From contig CAYYMD010000066.1 of the NCBI GenBank assembly GCA_964472875.1, forward strand, positions 1-12,096: 12,096 nt of DNA, given 5' to 3'. Source of the DNA: CAYYMD01 sp964472875. GTDB taxonomy: Bacteria > Planctomycetota > Phycisphaerae > SM23-33. The notes below the pieces were generated by a model. That model worked only from the letters and a program-made list of their open reading frames with translations. It had not been told where the DNA came from and did no database searches. Shown here piece by piece: positions 1 to 6,810 of this stretch (the stretch's first letter is position 1; each line of letters starts with the position of its first letter). The position numbers and the translations under genes are program-made.

Positions 1-29
1 CGGCCGGCCGTCCGTTCGCCTGCGTTTGT

Positions 30-57
30 AAGCCCCCGCTGTCAAGCGGGGGATAGT
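30..57 (+). repeat. REP-like hairpin, copy A
   Basis: An 8-bp perfect GC-rich stem, CCCCCGCT at 33-40 and AGCGGGGG at 45-52, encloses the tetraloop GTCA. It starts with AAG and is followed by ATAG. The same layout (AAG, GC stem, GGGGATA) occurs in inverted orientation at 87-113, so the two look like an oppositely oriented pair of one short palindromic repeat family. Copy number elsewhere in the genome cannot be seen here. Confidence 0.6.
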
Positions 58-61
58 TTTT
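33..61 (+). terminator. possible rho-independent terminator (plus strand)
   Basis: The copy A stem-loop is followed on the plus strand by ATAG and a run of five T (57-61). That could end transcription of a gene entering from the left, outside the window. The T-run does not directly abut the stem and the hairpin also fits a repeat family, so this reading is only moderate. Confidence 0.35.
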
Positions 62-86
62 CGGCGTCCCACATATACCGTGGTTA

Positions 87-113
87 TTATCCCCGCATTC
101 ACATGCGGGGCTT
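87..113 (-). repeat. REP-like hairpin, copy B (inverted relative to copy A)
   Basis: CCCCGCAT (91-98) pairs perfectly with ATGCGGGG (103-110) across a 4-nt loop. Read on the minus strand it begins AAGCCCCGC and ends GCGGGGATAA, matching the ends of copy A at 30-57. CCGTGG stands on both sides (78-83 and 115-120). There is no T-run on either side, so a terminator role is not favoured for this copy. Confidence 0.6.
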
Positions 114-140
114 GCCGTGGCGGCGTTTTGGGCATTTGAG

Positions 141-258
141 ATTTCGTGCTTGTTTCGCATTTCGTGCTTCGTGTTTCGTATTTGTTTCGTATTTCGATAT
201 TAGAATTTCGTATTTTTTTATTCATATTCCGAAATCCGAAATTATAAATCCGAAATTA
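141..258. repeat. degenerate short tandem repeats (TTTCG / AATCCGAAAT type)
   Basis: ATTTCGTGCTT occurs at 141-151 and again at 159-169. GTTTCGTATTT is a perfect tandem pair at 173-183 and 184-194, and TTTCGTATTT follows again near 205. Then AAATCCGAAATTA occurs at 232-244 and 246-258. The tract is A/T-rich, unlike the neighbouring coding DNA, and the reading frames through it resemble no protein. A related fragment lies at 8257-8295. It is best read as a genome-specific intergenic repeat family. Confidence 0.6.
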
Positions 259-469
259 ATTGTCTCTCCATACTTGGACGAAACATCATCTTTGCGCGCG
301 CAAACCGCGCCTGGCGGGCGCCTACGGAATCGCTAAACCCCTGCTGAGTCATAAGATAAAAAATTTTATTTTTTTCCCGCAAATGTCGAATTTTCCCGCG
401 CCGTTGCGCGCGCAGAGCATGACGATCATAAATGTTGTGACGAGAAAAAAACCGGTCAATTTGAGTTGT

Positions 470-1597
470 TTAATCCCCCATACACGTTCCGACGCGGCGG
501 GCGGTGGTGACCCAGGGGTGGTCGGGAGGGACGAGGTTTTTCTCACCGGCGACTTCCTCCAGCGGGACAGGTTCTGTGTCCTGGCCGCGCGTGGCTATCA
601 TCGCGCCGTAGCCGCCCTTGCTGAGGAACTCCGCGCACGCGGTGCCCAGCCGCGTGGCAAGCAGGCGGTCGCCGGCCGAGGGCGTGCCTCCGCGCTGCAA
701 ATGACCCAGGACGCTGATTTTCGCCTCAAGGCCGGTCATCTCCTGCAGTTTGCCGCCCAAATCCACCGTGTGCCGCAGGTGCTGCTGATGAAACTCGTCC
801 AGGCGGGCGGAGGCGTCACGCTTCTTGGACTTGGACTTGGCGTTCTTCTTGTCCTCGACGAGTTTGCTGACGGTCTTCGCCTGCTTCTGGGACATGGCGC
901 TTTCGGCCACGACAACAATGCTGAACGTTTTACCCTGTCGCGTGCGGCGGACGAACGCCTCGGCCACGGTTTCCTCGTCGTAGGGTATCTCGGGGATAAG
1001 TATCACATCCGCGCCGCCGGCGATGCCCGCGCCTAGCGCCAGCCAGCCGGCGCGGTGGCCCATGACCTCTACCAGTATAATCCTGCCGTGGCTCATGGCC
1101 GTGGAGTGCAGGCGGTCGATGGACTCTGCAACGATGCCCATGGCCGTGTCGAACCCGAACGACACGTCGGTGTGGGCAACGTCGTTGTCGATGGTCTTGG
1201 GCAACGTGACGACCTTTATGCCTGCCTTCTGGAGGCGAAGGGCGTTTTTCTGCGTTCCACCGCCGCCGATGCACACCAGCGCGTCGAGGTGGTGCCGCTG
1301 GTATGTTTCCACGGCCGCATCCGTCATGTCGCGGACCTTGCCGCCGATTTCCATCTTGTGCGGCTTATCGCGGCTGGTGCCCAGGATGGTCCCGCCGTCG
1401 GTGAGTATGCCCGACAGGGCGTGGCTTTCCAGTTCGACGCTGCGGTTGTGGACAAGCCCGCGGAAGCCGTCGCGGAAGCCGACAAAGTGCATGCCGTAGA
1501 TGTCCTGCCCGGCGCGGCAGACGCCGCGGATGGCGGCGTTGAGACCCGGGCAGTCACCCCCGCTGGTCAGTATTCCTATGCGCTTTGCGTTAGCCAT
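470..1597 (-). CDS. pfkA: 6-phosphofructokinase, group III-like
   Basis: This enzyme phosphorylates fructose 6-phosphate to fructose 1,6-bisphosphate, the committed step of glycolysis, in the cytoplasm. Visible motifs: N-terminal GGDCPGLN (13-20), GGGGT (111-115), PKTIDND (133-139, with catalytic Asp137), MGHRAGW (179-185), a GIAGGADVILIPE segment (191-203) and LGHLQRGG (297-304). Gly114 aligns with the Gly of ATP-dependent GGDGS, while Lys134 (PKT rather than PGT) is the residue typical of pyrophosphate-dependent and group III enzymes, so the phosphoryl donor (ATP, PPi or polyphosphate) is not settled. The usual Asp of GGDGS is Gly113. At 375 residues it is longer than the classical roughly 320, partly through a Lys-rich insert at about 239-262. 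It is the last gene of the polyphosphate cluster, 64 nt after ppk1, and has a weak SD. Family assignment is firm; donor is not. Confidence 0.93.
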   Translation of the reverse strand: MANAKRIGILTSGGDCPGLNAAIRGVCRAGQDIYGMHFVGFRDGFRGLVHNRSVELESHALSGILTDGGTILGTSRDKPHKMEIGGKVRDMTDAAVETYQRHHLDALVCIGGGGTQKNALRLQKAGIKVVTLPKTIDNDVAHTDVSFGFDTAMGIVAESIDRLHSTAMSHGRIILVEVMGHRAGWLALGAGIAGGADVILIPEIPYDEETVAEAFVRRTRQGKTFSIVVVAESAMSQKQAKTVSKLVEDKKNAKSKSKKRDASARLDEFHQQHLRHTVDLGGKLQEMTGLEAKISVLGHLQRGGTPSAGDRLLATRLGTACAEFLSKGGYGAMIATRGQDTEPVPLEEVAGEKNLVPPDHPWVTTARRVGTCMGD

Positions 1598-1603
1598 TGT
1601 TTT

Positions 1604-1614
1604 ATGCCTAAGGC
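1604..1614. repeat. small palindrome in the phosphofructokinase leader
   Basis: TGCCTAAGGCA is a perfect inverted repeat (4-bp arms, 3-nt centre) lying directly after the candidate -10 box and 6 nt before the start codon. It could be an operator half-site pair or a minor hairpin; it may equally be chance. Confidence 0.25.
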
Positions 1615-1643
1615 ATTGTCCACGCGCCGAGGCGGCAAGTCAA
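1615..1643 (-). promoter_or_regulatory. candidate sigma-70 promoter for the phosphofructokinase gene
   Basis: On the minus strand, TTGACT (1643-1638, five of six consensus bases) is followed after exactly 17 nt by GACAAT (1620-1615, four of six). Transcription would start about 10 nt before the ATG at 1597, giving a very short leader, consistent with the absence of a good Shine-Dalgarno. It would let pfkA be expressed apart from the upstream polyphosphate genes. Confidence 0.4.
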
Positions 1644-1661
1644 CACCCCGGAGCGGACGGT

Positions 1662-3812
1662 TTACCTGGTGAGTTTGTCTCCTCTGCGTTTGCGCTGGGG
1701 GTGGAAGCGCAAGCGGGCATGCATGGATGCCTGTATAACCTCGACCGCGTCTTTGTACAATTCTTCCTGCGCGCGGATGCGTTTTTTGCCCGGCGTCAGC
1801 GGCTGCCAACCGCCGTCGGGCAGCATGCGGTGAGCTTTGACATTATCGGCGAAGTAGGTTTTCAGTGCGCCGATGAGTCGGTTTTTGTGCTCCTGTGAAA
1901 GCACGGGAAAGAGAATCTCCAGTCGCTTTTGCAGGTTTCGGATCATCCAGTCGGCGCTGGAGAGGTAGACTTCCTCCCGGCCGGCGTTGCGGAAGTAGTA
2001 CATGCGGGCGTGTTCGAGGTAGCGGTCTATAATTGAGCGCACCTCGATATTGTCCGAGACGCCCTCGACGCCCGGCCGAAGGCAGCATATTCCGCGGACG
2101 TTCAGCATAACCTTAACGCCCGCACGGCCTGCGCGGTAAAGTGCGCGGCAGATGTCCGGACACTCAAGCGAGTTGACCTTGGCCATTATCAGCCCCGGCT
2201 GCTCGCGCGTGGATGACTGAATTTCGCGTTCGATGAGGTCGATGAACCGCTGCTTGAGGCCCATGGGCGCGATGTGGATTTTGTTCCCGTCCACCGGCTG
2301 GGAGTACCCGGTGAGCAGGTTGAAGAAATTGGCCACATCCGTGGCCGTCTCGCGGTCGGTGGTCATAATTGCGATGTCGGAATAAAGCCGCGCGGTCTTT
2401 TCGTTATAATTGCCGGTGGACAGTTGCAGGTATCTGCGGATGCCGTGTTTTTGGCGCCGGATTATCAGGAGGCACTTGGCGTGGGTTTTCAGGCCAGCCA
2501 CGCCGTAGATTACGTCGCATCCGACGTCTTCCAGTGCGCGGGCCCACTCGACGTTGCGGGCCTCGTCGAACCGCGCCTTCAGCTCCACCAGCACGGTCAC
2601 CTGTTTTCCGCTGTCGGCCGCCCGCATCAGCGCCTCGATAATTGGCGAATCGCCCGTGGTGCGGTAGAGGGTCATTTTTATTGCCAGCGTCTGGGGGTCG
2701 TCGGCGGCCTGCTGGAGCAGGCGGATTACCGGGTCGAATTTCTCGTAGGGAAGGTACAGCATAACGTCTCGCTCGGCCATGACTTCGAACGGGTCATCTT
2801 CCTCGAGCATGTCCAGCGGCTGCTGCGGCGGCCAGTCTTCGTATTTGAGCCGGTCCAGGCCCGGGCGGGTGGTTATGTCCATCAGGTCGCGGGCGCCGAG
2901 CATTCCGCTTATTTCGTAAATGCGGTCGTTGCCGACCTCGAACATGTTTATCAGCGAACGCTTGATGGTCTTATCCGGCGAGGCGCTTATCTCCAGTCGG
3001 ACCACGCCGCGGCGCTTTCGCTGGGAGATGACTTCCTCCATGGACTCCAGCAGGTCGCCGGCTTCGTCCTCGTCGACGGTTAAGTCCGAGTCTCGGGTTA
3101 TGCGGAAAAGTGACGTGGCGAGCACGCGGCGGCCGCCGAAAATCGCGGCGGCGTTTTCGGCAAGCACGTCTTCCAGAAACGCCAGGTGCAGGTCTTTTTC
3201 GGCCGGAATAGTGATGAATCGCGGCAACGGCCTCGGCAGTGATACGATCGCCGTTTGCGGCTGGTCGTCTTCCCGCTCGGGTTCAATCGCGGCAGCAAGA
3301 TTGAGCCGAAGACCCGACAGCAACGGCTTGGGGTGCATTTGCTCCACTGCCAGCGGAGTGATAACCGGCAGAACCTCGCGATGGAAATAATCGCGGAGGT
3401 ATTCCCGCTGGTTTTCGTCCCACCGGTTCCGCCGCAGCAGGTGCACGCCTTCGGCGGAAAGGATCTCGACCACATCCGCCAGGGCGACGGCGTGGTCGGC
3501 ATACATCTGCAGTACGCGCGAGCGGATGGCCTTCAGCTGGGCGGCCGGCGTCATGCCGGATGTGTCCTTCCTGCGCAAACCGCTCTGGCGCGCCTGGACA
3601 AGCCCGGCCACGCGCACCATGAAAAACTCATCAAGGTTTGAGCCGGTAATCGCCAGGAATTTCAGCCGCTCCAGCGGCGGCACATCCGCACGCGTGCCCT
3701 CGTGCAGGACGCGATGGTTGAACTCGAGCCAGCTCAGTTCGCGGTTCACGTACAGCTCGGGCGAGTGGAGATTTTCGGCGTCGCCTGATTTTTTACTTCT
3801 CTTTTCAGCCAT
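1662..3812 (-). CDS. ppk1: polyphosphate kinase 1
   Basis: Ppk1 reversibly transfers the gamma phosphate of ATP onto a growing inorganic polyphosphate chain, usually at the membrane. The 716-residue length is normal for the family. Visible in order: N-terminal domain with NRELSWLEFNHRVL (23-36) and ITGSNLDEFFMVRVAG (55-70); a head domain to about 330; PYEKFDPV (355-362) with LAIKMTLYRT (376-385); the HAK motif with the expected autophosphorylated histidine His444; STGNYNEKTARLYSD (465-479); the VRGICCLRPGVEG segment (572-584); and LEHARMYYF (599-607) with the second active-site histidine His601. The ATG at 3812 is chosen because AAGGGCG lies 6 nt upstream. It begins 17 nt after the ppx stop, so co-translation with the polyphosphate-degrading enzyme is likely. 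Nothing looks truncated. Confidence 0.97.
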   Translation of the reverse strand: MAEKRSKKSGDAENLHSPELYVNRELSWLEFNHRVLHEGTRADVPPLERLKFLAITGSNLDEFFMVRVAGLVQARQSGLRRKDTSGMTPAAQLKAIRSRVLQMYADHAVALADVVEILSAEGVHLLRRNRWDENQREYLRDYFHREVLPVITPLAVEQMHPKPLLSGLRLNLAAAIEPEREDDQPQTAIVSLPRPLPRFITIPAEKDLHLAFLEDVLAENAAAIFGGRRVLATSLFRITRDSDLTVDEDEAGDLLESMEEVISQRKRRGVVRLEISASPDKTIKRSLINMFEVGNDRIYEISGMLGARDLMDITTRPGLDRLKYEDWPPQQPLDMLEEDDPFEVMAERDVMLYLPYEKFDPVIRLLQQAADDPQTLAIKMTLYRTTGDSPIIEALMRAADSGKQVTVLVELKARFDEARNVEWARALEDVGCDVIYGVAGLKTHAKCLLIIRRQKHGIRRYLQLSTGNYNEKTARLYSDIAIMTTDRETATDVANFFNLLTGYSQPVDGNKIHIAPMGLKQRFIDLIEREIQSSTREQPGLIMAKVNSLECPDICRALYRAGRAGVKVMLNVRGICCLRPGVEGVSDNIEVRSIIDRYLEHARMYYFRNAGREEVYLSSADWMIRNLQKRLEILFPVLSQEHKNRLIGALKTYFADNVKAHRMLPDGGWQPLTPGKKRIRAQEELYKDAVEVIQASMHARLRFHPQRKRRGDKLTR

Positions 3813-3829
3813 TAATTCGCCCTTGCGGT

Positions 3830-5380
3830 TTACCCTTCCTCAAGGCGGACCTTGAGGCCGAAGATGTCTTCGAACAGGTCGGCCTTTCTTTCCAGCGCCC
3901 TTCGCTCCAGGGCGAGGTCAGTAGCCCCTGGAATGTGCAGTATAAACTCGTCGTTGCTTCTTTCGACAGTTAAGTCCGATACGTGCCGGCAGTGGCCGCG
4001 GTCGAGTGCGTCGGCCACGCGGAGTATCGCCGCCAGTTTGCTTACTATCACCCGATTCTCACGGGAAAGGGTTACGTATGGCAGGTGGCTCTTTTTGGGC
4101 ATGCTGCGGCGGTGGTATCTTGCGGTGTTGGCGACGATTTCCTTTTCGTCGGCCCGCAGGCCGAATATCTCCGAGTTGGACAGGATGTAGTACGAATGTT
4201 TGTGATGGGCCCGGCCGCTTATGAACCCGCCCACCTCGTGCAGTATCGCCGCCACCTCCAGCAGCATGCGACAGCGGGGAGGCAGGCGAAGTTCCGATTC
4301 CAGTTTGTCGTATAAGCCGGTAGCAAGCTCCATTACGTGGTCAGCGTGTTCCATATCGCAGTGATATCTCTGGGCCAGTGTGCGGGCGGCCAGGAATATC
4401 TCCGCGAAGACTTCGCTGTCCTTCCGGCCGGTGGCCTCGCCGGCCATCTCCATGAGAATGCCGTCACGCATCGAGACGTCGGCCACGTCAATTTGCCGTG
4501 CGCCGGTTGCGCCCACCACCGACTGCAGGACCAGCAGGGCCGGCACTATCGTCTCGGCCTCGGCGAAGGGAAGGCGGTATTTTTTGGCGAGTCTTGCCGG
4601 CGAGTGCTCGGTGCACCCGGAAATCAGGGCTTTAAGATCCTCCCTGTCCAGGATGCTGACGTGTTCGGTCGGCCCTTCCTTGCCGGCCTGCGATGCGGCG
4701 AAGCGGGCGTCGCCGCCTACGGCGATTACCGTGCGGACCTTGTTCAGCGGCAACGAATCTTTCATGGCCGCCACCACCGAACCGATTTGCTGGCGAAGCA
4801 TGTCCGCGGCGCGATGGGGCGGTTCGGCGGCCGTTTCCAGTGCCTCCTGCAGCCGGATGGACCCCAGCGCATAACTGCCGGAGTTTATCAACTGCCCGTT
4901 TTTCAGAAGTCCCGCCAGCGTGCTGCCGCCGCCGACGTCCAGTATCAGGGCGTGGCCTTTTTGCAGATGCTTCTCGCCTGCCGCGCGGCGGACGGCGCGA
5001 ACCGTCAGGCGGAGTTCCTCCGTGGGCTCGATTACCTCCGCGTCCAGCCCGACCGACACGAACACCCTGTCGACGAAAGCGTCGGTGTTGGTGGCCTCCC
5101 GCACCGCGCTGGTGGCCACGGTTCGGACCCTGTCGACGCGGTAGGTCTCGAGAATATTTTTATAATCACGAAGAATGGCGATTGCGGCATTCATTGTGCT
5201 CCTGGAGATTTGCCCGCGCACGAACGTGTCGCGGCCAAGGCGCACCGGCCGCCGCGCCCGCTCCAGTATCGCCGTGGTTCCGTCGCCCTGTAACTCGGCG
5301 ATATTGAGACGGATTGAATTCGTGCCGATGTCAATGACACCCAGCGTCGTCACTGCGGGTTTTTCGGTTTCGTTCGCCAT
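3830..5380 (-). CDS. ppx: Ppx/GppA-family exopolyphosphatase with C-terminal HD-like domain
   Basis: The family removes terminal phosphates from polyphosphate or converts pppGpp to ppGpp. The ASKHA-fold N-terminal half shows VIDIGTNSIRL (15-25), TEEL (120-123, position of the catalytic Glu in known Ppx enzymes) and DVGGGSTL (148-155). The C-terminal half (about 325-516) is the HD-like domain, with EHADHV (344-349), LHEVGGFISGR (380-390), HHKHSYYIL (392-400) and TARYHRR (419-425). Two departures: the usual SGxEEA loop reads EPTEEL, and the Glu that normally ends GGGSTE is Leu155, so activity may be altered. The 516-residue length equals that of full-length family members. The ATG at 5380 has only a weak upstream SD. 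It lies 59 nt after the metallophosphoesterase-HD gene, whose C-terminal half is homologous to its own. Choice between Ppx and GppA activity is open. Confidence 0.92.
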   Translation of the reverse strand: MANETEKPAVTTLGVIDIGTNSIRLNIAELQGDGTTAILERARRPVRLGRDTFVRGQISRSTMNAAIAILRDYKNILETYRVDRVRTVATSAVREATNTDAFVDRVFVSVGLDAEVIEPTEELRLTVRAVRRAAGEKHLQKGHALILDVGGGSTLAGLLKNGQLINSGSYALGSIRLQEALETAAEPPHRAADMLRQQIGSVVAAMKDSLPLNKVRTVIAVGGDARFAASQAGKEGPTEHVSILDREDLKALISGCTEHSPARLAKKYRLPFAEAETIVPALLVLQSVVGATGARQIDVADVSMRDGILMEMAGEATGRKDSEVFAEIFLAARTLAQRYHCDMEHADHVMELATGLYDKLESELRLPPRCRMLLEVAAILHEVGGFISGRAHHKHSYYILSNSEIFGLRADEKEIVANTARYHRRSMPKKSHLPYVTLSRENRVIVSKLAAILRVADALDRGHCRHVSDLTVERSNDEFILHIPGATDLALERRALERKADLFEDIFGLKVRLEEG

Positions 5381-5439
5381 TGTGTTTGCTGGCCTGCCGG
5401 CCGAACGTCAATTGGCTAAGCGGGCACTTGTTATAGGGG

Positions 5440-6810
5440 CTATTGCTCCCGGTCGCCGCCGGCGCGGTGGAGTATCTGTATTTTCCTGTGCATTGCCTGT
5501 TCTAAAAGGTCCGCCTTTTTCGTGGCGGAGGCGATTTCCTCTTGCGCCTCATCCTCGGCCGTTATAAGAATCTGTAGCACCTCCGGCTGCACACGACACC
5601 GAAGGGCGACCACGTTGCACAGATGGGAGTCGTCCAGGCCGTCGGCTACGCGGAGGAAGCCGCCCAGCATTTTTATAGTGTACTGGTCAGCGTAGTCCAG
5701 TGCAGCAAAATCTTCATGCCGCGGATGCGGCGTTGACTTGCGGTGATACCGCGCGGTCAGGGCAACTATCCGGCGGCCCCTTTCGTCGAACGGCAGTTCG
5801 TCGGCCGAGAGTATATAGTTTCGCGCCGTCTTGTGGTGCTGGCGCCTGCCGGCCAGCCAACCGATGTCATGGAGCAAGCCCGCGCACTGAAGAAGGAACC
5901 TGCCGCGCCGCCCCATTCCGTGCTGGCCGGTCAATTCGTCGAAAAGCATCAGGGCCAGTTTGGTTACGTGCCGCGAGTGCTCCTGGTCGAACCGGCAGCG
6001 CCCGGCCAGATTCAGCACCGGCTCGAGGCGGGTATCTTCCTCATATTCGCCGTGATGAAGATGGCCCTCCTCGGCCATAAACTCTACGACACGTTTGAGC
6101 TCGTGCCCGCGGATGAAGACCTGTGCCAGCGATTCGGCCAGGCCCCGGCGGCGGCAGTCCTCCGCGGTGGCCTGAGCGTCGTATTCGACGGCGTGAAACC
6201 GGACTTCGGGCTTGCCGTCTTTGACTTCAATCGTCGCGTATCGTGCGGCCGGGTCGCCGCCTTCGGCCCGGCCGATGCTGCCGGGGTTAACGAACCTTAC
6301 GCCCCCGGCCGTGCGGTCCGTCTGACTGTGCGTGTGGCCGAAAAGCACCACCCTGGCCTGGGCGTTCCGCGCCAACTCTTCCAGGCGAGGTTCGGGCGTT
6401 TCGTCGGTTATGCTTTCTTCGTTGGAATCCTGGCTGGCGTGGACCAGCAGAAATTTCACCCCGCCGCATTCTATCCGGCACGTTTCGGGAAGTCGGCCGA
6501 GGTATTCCCTGGCCTCCTGCGAGAGTTTTCTAAATGCCCATTGAAAGGCGAATCGCTTTATGGGGCGCTTGGGTGAGGGGTGTTTGGCCGGCGGGCCGGC
6601 GATGCTGAGCACCTTGAGGTCATAATTGCCGATAATGCTGACCTGCGCTTCTCCGGCCAGGGTGAGAGTGGTCTGGTCCGGCCGCGGGCCGTAACCGACA
6701 AAATCGCCCAGGTACCATATGGCGTCGCACTTTCTTCGTCGGGCGTCGGCCAGCACCGCCTTAAGGGCCTCGAGGTTGGCGTGTGCATCGGCAAGAAGTG
6801 CAATTTTCAC
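5440..6810 (-). CDS. calcineurin-like metallophosphoesterase fused to a Ppx-type HD domain
   Basis: Residues 1-205 form a YfcE/MJ0912-type metallophosphoesterase: DAH (8-10), GDFVGYG (35-41), GNYD (61-64), VHAS (123-126), GHTH (158-161) and FVNPGSIG (173-180). Tyr63 stands where most relatives have the GNHD histidine. Residues from about 260 to 456 match the C-terminal domain of the neighbouring Ppx: EHSRHV (277-282), LLHDIGWLAGRRQHHK (312-327), TARYHRKS (352-359) and LRVADGLD (386-393). Here the motif is a true His314-Asp315. The GTG start at 6810 is supported by GAAGGAG 7 nt upstream, and it overlaps the CHAD stop by 4 nt (GTGA), so translation is probably coupled. The product is soluble, with no signal peptide or membrane segment. 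Substrate is unknown; polyphosphate, (p)ppGpp, Ap4A-like and cyclic nucleotides are all possible. Confidence 0.88.
   Translation of the reverse strand: MKIALLADAHANLEALKAVLADARRRKCDAIWYLGDFVGYGPRPDQTTLTLAGEAQVSIIGNYDLKVLSIAGPPAKHPSPKRPIKRFAFQWAFRKLSQEAREYLGRLPETCRIECGGVKFLLVHASQDSNEESITDETPEPRLEELARNAQARVVLFGHTHSQTDRTAGGVRFVNPGSIGRAEGGDPAARYATIEVKDGKPEVRFHAVEYDAQATAEDCRRRGLAESLAQVFIRGHELKRVVEFMAEEGHLHHGEYEEDTRLEPVLNLAGRCRFDQEHSRHVTKLALMLFDELTGQHGMGRRGRFLLQCAGLLHDIGWLAGRRQHHKTARNYILSADELPFDERGRRIVALTARYHRKSTPHPRHEDFAALDYADQYTIKMLGGFLRVADGLDDSHLCNVVALRCRVQPEVLQILITAEDEAQEEIASATKKADLLEQAMHRKIQILHRAGGDREQ

Larger units (their letters stand above)
1..469. other. intergenic region downstream of the phosphofructokinase gene, no gene seen
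   Basis: Apart from the two hairpins and the short tandem repeats, this stretch contains a perfect 14-bp palindrome (TTTGCGCGCGCAAA, 291-304), an A/T-only patch around 357-375, and a 5-bp GC stem near 400-413. The reading frames crossing it are low-complexity or continue as shadows into the antisense of the phosphofructokinase gene. I see no convincing minus-strand terminator after the stop at 470: the nearest T-run (minus strand, around 444-450) has no clear stem. Confidence 0.6.

Noticed and set aside
30..113. CRISPR-like repeat unit
   Set aside because: Only two hairpins, in opposite orientation, with no regular spacers and no cas genes.
260..1036. Long plus-strand frame over the phosphofructokinase gene
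   Set aside because: It is antisense to a clear PFK with conserved motifs, and its translation resembles no protein. Similar antisense frames at 2274-3083, 4337-5293 and 5743-6576 are rejected for the same reason.
3079..3979. 11-bp direct repeat GTTAAGTCCGA at 3079-3089 and 3969-3979
   Set aside because: Both copies encode the residues SDLTV in ppk1 and ppx; a coincidence of coding sequence.
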